DNA from: DSNY01 sp037442465 | GTDB lineage: Bacteria > Pseudomonadota > Gammaproteobacteria > Burkholderiales > Burkholderiaceae_F | Assembly (NCBI GenBank): GCA_037442465.1 | Contig: JBBIQI010000044.1 | Location: 1 to 19,557, forward strand | Length of the DNA stretch: 19,557 bases | Reading direction: 5' to 3' | Shown: piece by piece, positions 13,357-19,557 of the stretch | Position numbering within the stretch: the first letter of the stretch is position 1 | How the letters are laid out: every line of letters begins with the position of its first letter | Notes under the pieces: model-generated | What the model saw: the letters and a program-made list of their open reading frames with translations, nothing else | The model's database searches: none | Told to the model about the DNA's origin: nothing | Made by a program: the position numbers and the translations under genes

Positions 13357-13857
13357 TTAACGCCGCGCGGTGTGCAGCTTGGCTCGGCGGGGCGGGGTGG
13401 TCCGTTTGCGCGCGGGCTTTTTCGCACCGGACTTCGCGGCCCCGGCGCGGGTCGCCGCGATCTTGCGCGCCGCCGGACGGGCGCGCAGCATGCCGGCGGC
13501 GATCTTGAAGATGTCGGTTTCGGTGATGATGCCGACCAGCTCGTCGTTCGCGTCGAGCACCGGCAGGCTGCCAATGTGTTTTTCGACCAGCAGTCGCGCC
13601 GCATCCTTCAACAGGGCGCTTTCTGCAACGCAGATGGCCGGCGCGCTCATGATCTCGCCGACCGGGACCTCCGCGGAGCCGAAGTTGGCCGCCGCCAGTA
13701 ACAGGTCCCTTTCGGCCGCCATCCCGATGACCCGTCCGGCGTGCACCACGGGCAGATGGTGAACGTTGCGACTGCGCATCAGGTCGAGCGCGCGGTGAAA
13801 CTCCGTGTCCGGAGTCACGGTGAGCACCGTCCGGCTCATGTACTGGCTGACTCTCAT
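13357..13857 (-). CDS. Tandem CBS-domain protein with basic, histone-H1-like tail
   Basis: A 166-residue soluble protein. Two CBS domains form a Bateman module at about residues 5-56 (MRSRNVHHLPVV, GRVIGMAAERDLL) and 69-120 (LVEKHIGSLPVLD, LVGIITETDIF). Such modules bind adenine nucleotides. The last 42 residues (about 125-166) hold 16 Lys/Arg and no acidic residue, in an Ala/Lys/Pro pattern like bacterial H1-type or AlgP-type tails, which suggests binding to DNA, RNA or membranes. It sits between the 54-residue gene and the dsrC-like gene. A TTTATT patch just upstream could belong to a promoter, but I see no good -35. Target and nucleotide are unknown; sensing of ATP, AMP or APS made by the neighbouring Sat/Apr enzymes is only a guess. 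Confidence 0.85.
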   Translation of the reverse strand: MRVSQYMSRTVLTVTPDTEFHRALDLMRSRNVHHLPVVHAGRVIGMAAERDLLLAAANFGSAEVPVGEIMSAPAICVAESALLKDAARLLVEKHIGSLPVLDANDELVGIITETDIFKIAAGMLRARPAARKIAATRAGAAKSGAKKPARKRTTPPRRAKLHTARR

Positions 13858-13993
13858 GAAGCGTCCCGTCGCTGGAATAAAACAGGGTGCGCGCGGCAAC
13901 CGGTCCGTTTGTCCGGCGCAGCCATGTGCACCGCGCACTGCGCCTCGACTCGCGGGCTGCGCGATTCAAGCGCAATGCGGGCGGCCATGGCTC

Positions 13994-14158
13994 CTACGGC
14001 TGCTTCGGCGTCTGGTACTCCGCTTCCTTCTGGAACGGTACCCAGATGGTCTCGAATCCGACGAAGCCCTTTTCGTTCGGGGGCAACTGGCGCGTCGTCA
14101 CGAATCGCGCATGTCCGTCCGGAACCTTGGCGACGGGTTTGTGCTCGCTCTGACTCAT
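13994..14158 (-). CDS. 54-residue conserved-looking small protein, function unknown
   Basis: A small gene, read as MSQSEHKPVAKVP through to EYQTPKQP and then TAG. The ATG follows AGAGGTG by four bases, a good ribosome-binding site, which is the main reason to believe it. The protein is soluble, without cysteine, with basic and aromatic residues in the middle (HARFVTTRQLPPNEKGFVGF) and an FETIWVPFQKEAEY stretch that would form a strand and a short helix. I do not recognise a family. It lies 87 bp after the FKBP gene and 136 bp before the CBS gene, all on the minus strand, in the group behind aprA. A hairpin lies between it and the FKBP gene, so it may have its own promoter. Confidence 0.6.
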   Translation of the reverse strand: MSQSEHKPVAKVPDGHARFVTTRQLPPNEKGFVGFETIWVPFQKEAEYQTPKQP

Positions 14159-14185
14159 GGTTCACCTCTTTTCACACCGTAAAGT

Positions 14186-14216
14186 CCGGACGCGCTGCGC
14201 ACGTGCGGGCGTCCGG
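14186..14216 (-). terminator. Hairpin between the FKBP and 54-residue genes
   Basis: Eight perfect base pairs (CCGGACGC at 14186-14193 with GCGTCCGG at 14209-14216) enclose a loop that itself holds the ten-base palindrome CGCACGTGCG (14198-14207). On the minus strand the stem lies just after the FKBP stop and is followed by ACTTTA, a short T-run. It may be a terminator or attenuator separating sat-apr-FKBP from the downstream small genes. Confidence 0.45.
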
Positions 14217-14245
14217 CATCATGCCTGACCATCGAACGTTGCCGC

Positions 14246-14755
14246 TCAGATCGGCCTGAGCAGCGACGGGTCGACGGCCGGTCCTGCCGGCGGCACCCCG
14301 CCGGCTTTCATTTCGTCGTGGGTGGCGTCGCGCACGCTCAGGATCTCGAGTTTGAACACGACCTGTCGGCCGCACAGCGGGTTGTTGCCGTCGACGGTCA
14401 GCGTCTCGTCGTCCATGTGCGTCACGAGAAAACTGCGCGTCTGACCGGCGTCGTTTTCCATCAGGATCGAGGCGCCGACCTGCCGATACTCCTCGGGAAC
14501 GTTCTCGAGCCGATCCGTGAAGACGAGCGACTCGTCTCTCGGGCCGAAGATCTCGTTGCCGTCGATCGCCACCTCGATGACGTCGCCGGCCGCCTTGCCT
14601 TCGAGCTGCATGTGGACCGAAGGCGCGAGGATCTCGTTATAGCCGTGCACGTAGCCCAACGGGAACTCGACCCGGGTCAGCACGTGACCGGTCTTCCGGT
14701 CGGTCACCTGGTAACTCAACTCGACGAACTTGCCGGCGCGGATGGCTTCCTTCAT
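14246..14755 (-). CDS. SlyD-like FKBP-type peptidyl-prolyl isomerase
   Basis: A 169-residue SlyD-type FKBP. The FKBP half is split by the insert-in-flap chaperone domain, as usual: VELSYQVTDRKTGHV (11-25), FPLGYVHGYNEILAPSVHMQ (31-50), LEGKAAGDVIEVAI (51-64), then the insert from about 70 to 123, and VDGNNPLCGRQVVFKLEI (121-138). SlyD usually reads VDGNHPLAG; here His is Asn125 and Ala is Cys128. The His/Cys-rich metal-binding tail of E. coli SlyD is absent; instead the last 20 residues are Pro/Ala-rich. It lies 20 bp after the 116-residue gene in the sat-apr run, so it may help fold or assemble the Apr iron-sulfur flavoenzyme, which is inference. The ribosome-binding site is weak. Confidence 0.9.
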   Translation of the reverse strand: MKEAIRAGKFVELSYQVTDRKTGHVLTRVEFPLGYVHGYNEILAPSVHMQLEGKAAGDVIEVAIDGNEIFGPRDESLVFTDRLENVPEEYRQVGASILMENDAGQTRSFLVTHMDDETLTVDGNNPLCGRQVVFKLEILSVRDATHDEMKAGGVPPAGPAVDPSLLRPI

Positions 14756-14775
14756 GGCGGATCTGGTCCGGGTGA

Positions 14776-15126
14776 TCAGAAGATGGAGGCACCGAAGATC
14801 CTGAGCTTGCCGTCCTCGTAGCCCAGCACGAGGCGCCCGAGCCACTCGCCGGGCTTCTTGGTGCTGCGCTGGCGGAACAGCACCGTCACGTGCTCGCCGC
14901 GGCGGATGATGCCGAGCGTATCGAACCGCTCCGACAGGTTTCGCGCCAGCTCGCTGTGCGCGAACTGGTGGCCAGCGGCGACCTGGTCCATCGCGCGCGC
15001 GAGCGAACTGGAGAAGTTGCGGGAGAACTCGCCGTACTTGCCTTCGTTCGAGTACTTGACGAGGTCGCGCCACAGCGGCAAGGCCATTGCCAGGATCTCC
15101 TCGTCCGATTTCTCGATGATGTTCAC
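14776..15126 (-). CDS. 116-residue conserved hypothetical protein behind aprA
   Basis: A small soluble protein, 20 bp after the aprA stop. I chose the GTG at 15126 (VNIIEKSDEEILA), though no ribosome-binding site is clear there. The ATG at 15087 is the alternative and has GAGGAG before it, but that sequence also encodes DEE. The protein is mainly helical for the first 70 residues and ends in three strands: EHVTVLFRQR, WLGRLVLGYEDG and LRIFGASIF. This plan resembles small NTF2-like proteins, but I have no firm family match. There are no cysteines. Its place between aprA and the FKBP gene, with tight spacing, suggests a function tied to APS reductase, such as assembly or flavin loading; that is inference only. 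Confidence 0.7.
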   Translation of the reverse strand: MNIIEKSDEEILAMALPLWRDLVKYSNEGKYGEFSRNFSSSLARAMDQVAAGHQFAHSELARNLSERFDTLGIIRRGEHVTVLFRQRSTKKPGEWLGRLVLGYEDGKLRIFGASIF

Positions 15127-15146
15127 GCGCGCAACCGGCCAACCCG

Positions 15147-17015
15147 CTATTTCTCGTCCCCGACCAGGTGATAGCAGGGCGCCTTCTCCATCGTGTATTC
15201 GCCGGTCTTCGGGTCGCGGCGCGAGACTGTCAGCACATGCCAGTTCTGGTCGTCGAGCTTCATGTAGTCGCCGCGATAGTAGTAGCCGGGCCAGCGTGTC
15301 TCCTTGCGGAACAGCGTGTGCTGCGTCACGCACTCGGCGGCGCGATGGCGGTGCTTCAACTCCCAGGCGCGCAGCAGCTCGTGCAAGTCGGCGGCGGCCA
15401 GATTCTCGAGGTCCTCCTCCATGATCTTGAGCTTCTTCAGTCCGATATTCAGAAGCTTCTCGTTGGTCATGTAGTTGGCCGTCACCCCGCCGCAGTACTC
15501 GTCCATCAGCTTCTGCAGACGGTCCAGTCCCTGCTTCGGCGTGATGTAGTGCGGATTGACGTCGCCGGCGACGACCGCATTGCGGTAGATGCGGTAGTGC
15601 TCGAGCGGCTTGTAGACCTCCCGTTTCAGGCGGTCGATCTGGCTTTGCGAGACGACGATACCCTCGGCCTTGCCGTCGTCGATGTACTTGCATGCGGCCT
15701 TCGCGGCGAGCCGCCCTTCGGTGAACGAACCCGACGAGAACGCGTGCGGCGTGCCGCCGACCGCATCCCCGGCGCCGAACAGGCCCGCGACGGTCGTCAT
15801 GCGGTTGTAACCCCAGAAGTACTCCGGCGGCGATACGTCTTCCGGACCCGAGCACCAGGCGCCCGAACCGGTCGCATGCGAGCCCATCACATAGGGCTCG
15901 GACGTGGTCAGCTCGGGGTTCTCGTTCTTCGGATCGACGTCGGTGGCGGCCCACAATACCGCCTGCCCGACGGTCATGCCGAGGAAGTTCTCCCAGCCGA
16001 CCTCTTCGAGGTGCGGATCCTGGAACGCGCGCATCGTCACCATGTGGATCGGGCCGCGACCGGCGTTGATCTCGCTGATCAGCGCGTGGTTGCGCAGACA
16101 GGTCGGGATCGGCCGGTGCGTCAGGTGTGAGGCCTCCGGATCCAGGTACTCCTTGCCGACCATCTTCTGCAGCTCGGGCCACCACTTGGATTCGTACTCC
16201 TGGCCCAGACCGTTCTGCGTATAGGTCTTCAGGTGCAGGAAGTAGGCGCCGACCGGGCCGTACCCGTCCTTGAAGCGGGCCAGCACGATGCGGTTCTCCA
16301 TCTGCGTCATCTTGGCGCCGGCGTTGATCAGCAGGCCGTACGCCGACCCCGACGACCACGGCGCGTACCAGGTACGTCCCGCGCCTTCGCCGACCGAGCG
16401 CGGCTTGAAGATGTTGGACGCGCCGCCCGCCGCGCATATCACCGTCTTGGCCTTGAAGACGTGGAAGTTGCCGGTGCGCACGTTGAAGCCGACGGCGCCG
16501 GCGACGCGGTTTTCGCGGCTTTCGTCCATCAGCAGGTGCGTGACGCAAATGCGGTTGAACACCTTGTCGGCAGACTTCTTCGCGGCCTCCGCGACGATCG
16601 GCTTGTACGACTCGCCGTGGATCATGATCTGCCACCGGCCCTCGCGCAGATAGCGTCCGGTCTTCGGATCCTTCATGATCGGCAGACCCCACTCCTCGAA
16701 CTGATGCACGGTGGAGTCGACGTGACGGGCCATGTCGAACAGCAGATCCTCACGCACCATGCCCATCAGGTCGATGCGCGCGTAGCGGACGTGGTCCTCC
16801 GGCTGGTTCTCGCCCCAGCGCGTGCCCATGTAGCAGTTGATCGCATACAGGCCCTGGGCGACCGCGCCCGAGCGGTCGATGTTGGCTTTTTCAGCGATGA
16901 CGATCTTCTTGTTCTGTCCCCAGAAGCGCGCTTCCCAGGCCGCGCCCGTGCCGCCCAGACCCGCACCGACCACGAGAATGTCGATGCCGTCTTCGATAAT
17001 GGTTTCGTAGGCCAT
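15147..17015 (-). CDS. aprA: Adenylylsulfate (APS) reductase alpha subunit
   Basis: A 622-residue FAD enzyme of the fumarate-reductase/succinate-dehydrogenase flavoprotein family. In sulfur oxidisers it runs in the direction sulfite + AMP to APS. The dinucleotide fold is at the start (ILVVGAGLGGTGAAWEA, residues 13-29), and FAD-binding continues with GLFGAGDAVGGTPHA (411-425). Likely substrate-site residues are Asn60 in LYAINCYMG, Arg247 in IVLARFKDG and His380 in MGSHATGSG, by comparison with the Archaeoglobus enzyme; the match is by motif. Length is normal for AprA. The ATG overlaps the aprB stop by one base (TAATG), so the two subunits are coupled. It is cytoplasmic. With AprM present, the enzyme is probably of the membrane-linked type used by phototrophic and chemotrophic sulfur oxidisers. 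Confidence 0.98.
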   Translation of the reverse strand: MAYETIIEDGIDILVVGAGLGGTGAAWEARFWGQNKKIVIAEKANIDRSGAVAQGLYAINCYMGTRWGENQPEDHVRYARIDLMGMVREDLLFDMARHVDSTVHQFEEWGLPIMKDPKTGRYLREGRWQIMIHGESYKPIVAEAAKKSADKVFNRICVTHLLMDESRENRVAGAVGFNVRTGNFHVFKAKTVICAAGGASNIFKPRSVGEGAGRTWYAPWSSGSAYGLLINAGAKMTQMENRIVLARFKDGYGPVGAYFLHLKTYTQNGLGQEYESKWWPELQKMVGKEYLDPEASHLTHRPIPTCLRNHALISEINAGRGPIHMVTMRAFQDPHLEEVGWENFLGMTVGQAVLWAATDVDPKNENPELTTSEPYVMGSHATGSGAWCSGPEDVSPPEYFWGYNRMTTVAGLFGAGDAVGGTPHAFSSGSFTEGRLAAKAACKYIDDGKAEGIVVSQSQIDRLKREVYKPLEHYRIYRNAVVAGDVNPHYITPKQGLDRLQKLMDEYCGGVTANYMTNEKLLNIGLKKLKIMEEDLENLAAADLHELLRAWELKHRHRAAECVTQHTLFRKETRWPGYYYRGDYMKLDDQNWHVLTVSRRDPKTGEYTMEKAPCYHLVGDEK

Positions 17016-17494
17016 TAGTAGTACACGCCTTTCTTCATCTTGAGACCCGTGTCCTGCAGTGTGCGCAGACCGCCGTCATCCAGCCGGATGTATTTCGGCT
17101 CGTTGTACAGGAGCTGGCTGTCGCGCATTTCCTTGCTCGGCGGCGGCACATCGGCGAGCTTGGGGATCGCCTGGCCCCACGGCTTGGTGGTGATCGGCGA
17201 CAGGAAATTCTTTTCGGTGCCGTTGCGGAACTTGATCCGCCAGGCGATCGTGCCGCGCCGCTCGTCGCGGTCGACGCGCACGCTGTGGCCGAGCGGCGCG
17301 AAGTCGGCGTAGCCGCGCACGTCGATCGCATGCTGGGGGCAGGCTTTGACGCACGAATAGCACTCCCAGCACATGTTCGGCTCGATGTTGTAGGCGCGCC
17401 GATAGGTCTTGTCGATGTGCATGATGTCCGACGGGCAGATGTCGACGCAGTGTCCGCACCCGTCGCACCTCGTCATGTAGACGAAGGTTGGCAT
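17015..17494 (-). CDS. aprB: APS reductase beta (iron-sulfur) subunit
   Basis: A 159-residue ferredoxin-type subunit that takes electrons from AprA. Eight cysteines bind two [4Fe-4S] clusters: Cys10/13/16/20 in RCDGCGHCVDIC and Cys42/45/48/52 in MCWECYSCVKAC. Trp43, between the second set of cysteines, is the usual family position near the electron path. The C-terminal half is a tail that wraps around AprA (from about residue 105, ending MKKGVYY). Start and ribosome-binding site are clear: AAGGAG eight bases upstream of the ATG. It lies 51 bp after aprM and overlaps aprA by one base. Confidence 0.97.
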   Translation of the reverse strand: MPTFVYMTRCDGCGHCVDICPSDIMHIDKTYRRAYNIEPNMCWECYSCVKACPQHAIDVRGYADFAPLGHSVRVDRDERRGTIAWRIKFRNGTEKNFLSPITTKPWGQAIPKLADVPPPSKEMRDSQLLYNEPKYIRLDDGGLRTLQDTGLKMKKGVYY

Positions 17495-17545
17495 TCGTCC
17501 AGCTCCTTATCTGATCCAGCAGAAGTTGCGGGTTGCTTGTGGTCG

Positions 17546-18358
17546 TCAGTAGTGCCGCGGCGCTTCGCGTTTGATTCCCAGCCCCATGTCCATCGGCGCG
17601 TCCAGCAGCAGTTCCATCGAGTGCCGCTTGCGCTGTTCGGGGTCGTCGCGCGTCTGCGTCGGCAGGTTCTCGGCGCTGCCGTTGGCGCGCGCCACGCGCT
17701 TTTCGAACGCCGCGGCGGGCTTGAAGAACATGTGTGCGAACTTGGACCAGGGCACGCCGGCGAACAGCACCGTGGTGGCGAGGATGTACAGCGCGAACAG
17801 CACGCCCACGCCGCCGCCGCTGGCGGCCCAGATCAGGCCGAGCGTGGCGCTGGCCAGCAGCGACAGGATGAACAGATCGGCCCTGACCACTCGGAACGGC
17901 GAATGGCCCTCGGCGGCGACGTCGACGCGGATGAAGAACCAGAACCAGTAGCCGCCGACGCAGATCATCGCCGCGCCGAGCCACCACAACGTCGCCCAGA
18001 ACGGGCTGGCCGACGGGTTGAACACCAGCACGACGGTCGCCAGCACGTAGAAGACGAAGCCGTACATGCCGAGCAGGTGCGAGATGCGCCGGCGCACGTT
18101 GCAGAACTCGCCGGAGGCCAGCACGTCGACGACCGCGGTCTGCACGGCGATCGACACCAGCTCGCCGCCGCCGAGCGCACGCGCGCCGCGCTCCTTCGAG
18201 CGGCGGAAGTTCTCGAAGAAGTACCGCGCGCTGCCCTTGTGCCAGACGTCGAACAGCGTGCCGGCGACCACGAGTATGAACATGATGACGACATACGCTT
18301 GCATGACCGTCGGCGACAGCGATGCCGACAGCCCGGCAAACGGGTTGGTGGTGAACAT
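17546..18358 (-). CDS. aprM: AprM, membrane partner of APS reductase
   Basis: A 270-residue membrane protein upstream of aprB, with GGAGGAG seven bases before its ATG. It has about five membrane helices (roughly 20-37, 97-113, 120-143, 160-178 and 180-200), followed by a charged cytoplasmic tail of about 60 residues. It resembles the membrane subunits of QmoC/HdrE/NarI type: His94 in RRISHLLGMYG and His209 in VPWSKFAHMFF sit near the membrane edge and are candidate heme-b ligands. In Allochromatium and relatives AprM is the presumed anchor that links cytoplasmic AprBA to the quinone pool. A place between sat and aprB matches that arrangement. The heme is inferred from the family-like histidines. 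Assignment to AprM rather than another membrane subunit rests on gene order and size. Confidence 0.85.
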   Translation of the reverse strand: MFTTNPFAGLSASLSPTVMQAYVVIMFILVVAGTLFDVWHKGSARYFFENFRRSKERGARALGGGELVSIAVQTAVVDVLASGEFCNVRRRISHLLGMYGFVFYVLATVVLVFNPSASPFWATLWWLGAAMICVGGYWFWFFIRVDVAAEGHSPFRVVRADLFILSLLASATLGLIWAASGGGVGVLFALYILATTVLFAGVPWSKFAHMFFKPAAAFEKRVARANGSAENLPTQTRDDPEQRKRHSMELLLDAPMDMGLGIKREAPRHY

Positions 18359-18408
18359 GCTTGATCTCCTCCGTGATGAATCGCGTGTCGCTTTGCCGGC
18401 GCGCCGTC

Positions 18409-19557
18409 TCAGCGGGCCGAATGTCCGCTCAATTTCACCTCGACGCGCTCGTGCGCGGCAAGTCCCTCGTAGTAACGGCGCAGGATCGCCAGCACCTCGG
18501 GCCGGCTGAACTCGGCCGGCACCTCGGCGCCTTCGGACAGCCACTTGCGCAACTTGGTGCCGGACACCAGCAACCGGTCCTTGTCCTCGTGCGGACAGGT
18601 GCGCGCCGAGGCCATGCCGCCGCAGCGGTAGCACCAGAACGTCCAGTCGATCTTAAGCGGCCGCGTTTCCAGCGAACCTTCGGGGATCTCGTCGAAGATG
18701 CGGTGCGCGTCGAACGGCCCATAGTAGCTGCCGACGCCCGCATGGTCGCGCCCGACGATCAGGTGCGAGCAGCCGTAGTTCTGGCGGAACAGCGCGTGCA
18801 GCAGCGCCTCGCGCGGACCGGCATAGCGCATGTCCAACGGATAACCCGCCTGCACGACGGTGCCTTTTACGAAGTAGTGCTCGATCAGCGTCGCGATCGC
18901 CGCGGTGCGCACCTCGGCCGGAATGTCGCCGGGTTTGAGCGCGCCGAGCAGCGAGTGCACCAGTACGCCGTCGCAGACCTCGATCGCGACCTTGGCCAGG
19001 TATTCATGCGAGCGGTGCATCGGATTGCGCGTCTGAAACGCCGCGATGCGCGACCAGCCGAGCGACTCGAACAGCGCGCGGGTCTGCGCCGGCGTCATGA
19101 ACAGCGCGCCGTACTTCTCCGGAAAGCCGCCGGTGGACAGCACGTGCACCGGGCCGGCGAGGTTCACGTCGCCCTGTTCCATCACCATCTTGACGCCCGG
19201 ATGCTCCAGGTCCGTCGTGCGGAACACCATCGCGCATTCGTGCTGCTTGTCGATCGTGTACTTCTCGGTGACCTGCATCGTCGCCAGGATCTCGTCGTTG
19301 TCCGGATCGACGAGCGCCACCTCTGTGCCGGTGCGGATCGAGTCGGCCGTGGCCTTGTCGGTCGACAGCGTGATCGGGATCGGCCAGAACAGGCCGTTGG
19401 CGAGCTTCATGCCGTCGCACACTCGTTCCCAGTCGCCGTGCGTCATGAAGCCGTCGAGCGGCGTGAAACCGCCGATGCCCAGCATGATCAGGTCGCCGCG
19501 CTCGCGCGAGCTGACGCGCACGCGCGGCAGCGTGCGGGCGCGCGCCAGCGCCTCGGC
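18409..19557 (-). CDS. sat: Dissimilatory ATP sulfurylase, 5' end cut by window edge
   Basis: The visible part codes for 382 residues and stays open at the right edge, so about the first twenty residues are missing; the ATG-like codons inside the window are not the true start. The enzyme converts APS and pyrophosphate to ATP and sulfate, the last step of indirect sulfite oxidation. Family motifs are clear: LGIGGFTPLDGFM near the start, the nucleotide-binding AAFQTRNPMHRSHEYLA with its two His, and LIVGRDHAGVGSYYGPFDA. A four-cysteine/His zinc-type motif, FWCYRCGGMASARTCPH, is typical of bacterial and archaeal dissimilatory Sat. The gene ends 50 bp before aprM on the same strand, so sat-aprM-aprB-aprA is probably one unit. 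Confidence 0.97.
   Translation of the reverse strand, partial: AEALARARTLPRVRVSSRERGDLIMLGIGGFTPLDGFMTHGDWERVCDGMKLANGLFWPIPITLSTDKATADSIRTGTEVALVDPDNDEILATMQVTEKYTIDKQHECAMVFRTTDLEHPGVKMVMEQGDVNLAGPVHVLSTGGFPEKYGALFMTPAQTRALFESLGWSRIAAFQTRNPMHRSHEYLAKVAIEVCDGVLVHSLLGALKPGDIPAEVRTAAIATLIEHYFVKGTVVQAGYPLDMRYAGPREALLHALFRQNYGCSHLIVGRDHAGVGSYYGPFDAHRIFDEIPEGSLETRPLKIDWTFWCYRCGGMASARTCPHEDKDRLLVSGTKLRKWLSEGAEVPAEFSRPEVLAILRRYYEGLAAHERVEVKLSGHSAR

Noticed and set aside
14776..16692. A minus-strand frame of 638 codons ending at the 116-residue gene.
   Set aside because: The upstream part overlaps aprA in another frame and is Arg/Gly/Pro-rich; only the last 116 residues, beyond the aprA stop, look like protein.
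15168..17018. Two long plus-strand frames opposite aprA.
   Set aside because: Antisense shadows with low-complexity Arg/Ala/Val-rich sequence and no ribosome-binding site; aprA is secure.
1..19557. Mobile elements, attachment sites, CRISPR arrays, tRNA or rRNA genes.
   Set aside because: I found no transposase or integrase motifs, no regular repeat array and no tRNA-like cloverleaf next to any gene; codon use and GC look uniform by eye.

Overview
This GC-rich window appears to come from a chemolithotrophic sulfur-oxidising proteobacterium. The dissimilatory gene content (dsrN/dsrR, soeABC, sat-aprM-aprB-aprA) fits a Thiobacillus-like beta- or a gammaproteobacterium; the exact lineage is inference. 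I see no tRNA, rRNA, CRISPR array, insertion sequence or phage gene. Nearly every base lies in or between ordinary coding genes.

Layout. (1) Positions 1-2272, plus strand: the 3' end of a dsrN-like siroheme amidase (cut by the window edge), a DsrR-like A-type carrier homologue and a YeeE/YedE sulfur-compound transporter, probably the tail of a dsr operon. (2) Positions 2307-8871, minus strand, read right to left: soeA, soeB, soeC, then a soluble GAF-type sensor kinase and a NarL-type response regulator. The genes overlap or nearly touch, so this looks like one transcription unit in which the sulfite-oxidising enzyme is followed by its own two-component system. (3) Positions 9149-12966: a looser accessory block with a YfcE-like phosphoesterase, a dienelactone-hydrolase-like exported protein missing key catalytic residues, a DsrC-family protein with one cysteine replaced, a secreted DUF302 protein (minus strand), a small probable alpha/beta-barrel protein and a DUF599 membrane protein. 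(4) Positions 12985-19557, minus strand, read right to left: sat (cut at the right edge), aprM, aprB, aprA, a 116-residue unknown, a SlyD-like FKBP, a 54-residue unknown, a CBS-domain protein with a histone-like basic tail, and a second DsrC-family protein that also lacks the penultimate-type cysteine.

How it works together. In reverse Dsr metabolism, sulfur is passed to DsrC and oxidised to sulfite in the cytoplasm. Sulfite is then oxidised either directly by membrane-bound SoeABC, or indirectly by AprBA (making APS, with electrons entering the membrane through AprM) and Sat (APS + PPi to ATP + sulfate). Both sulfite branches are here, about 3.5 to 6 kb apart. The genes around them suggest a regulatory and sulfur-trafficking layer that has not, to my knowledge, been characterised: a kinase/regulator pair tied to soeABC, two unusual DsrC paralogues, a DsrR with a cysteine tail, and an unexplained set of small genes behind aprA.
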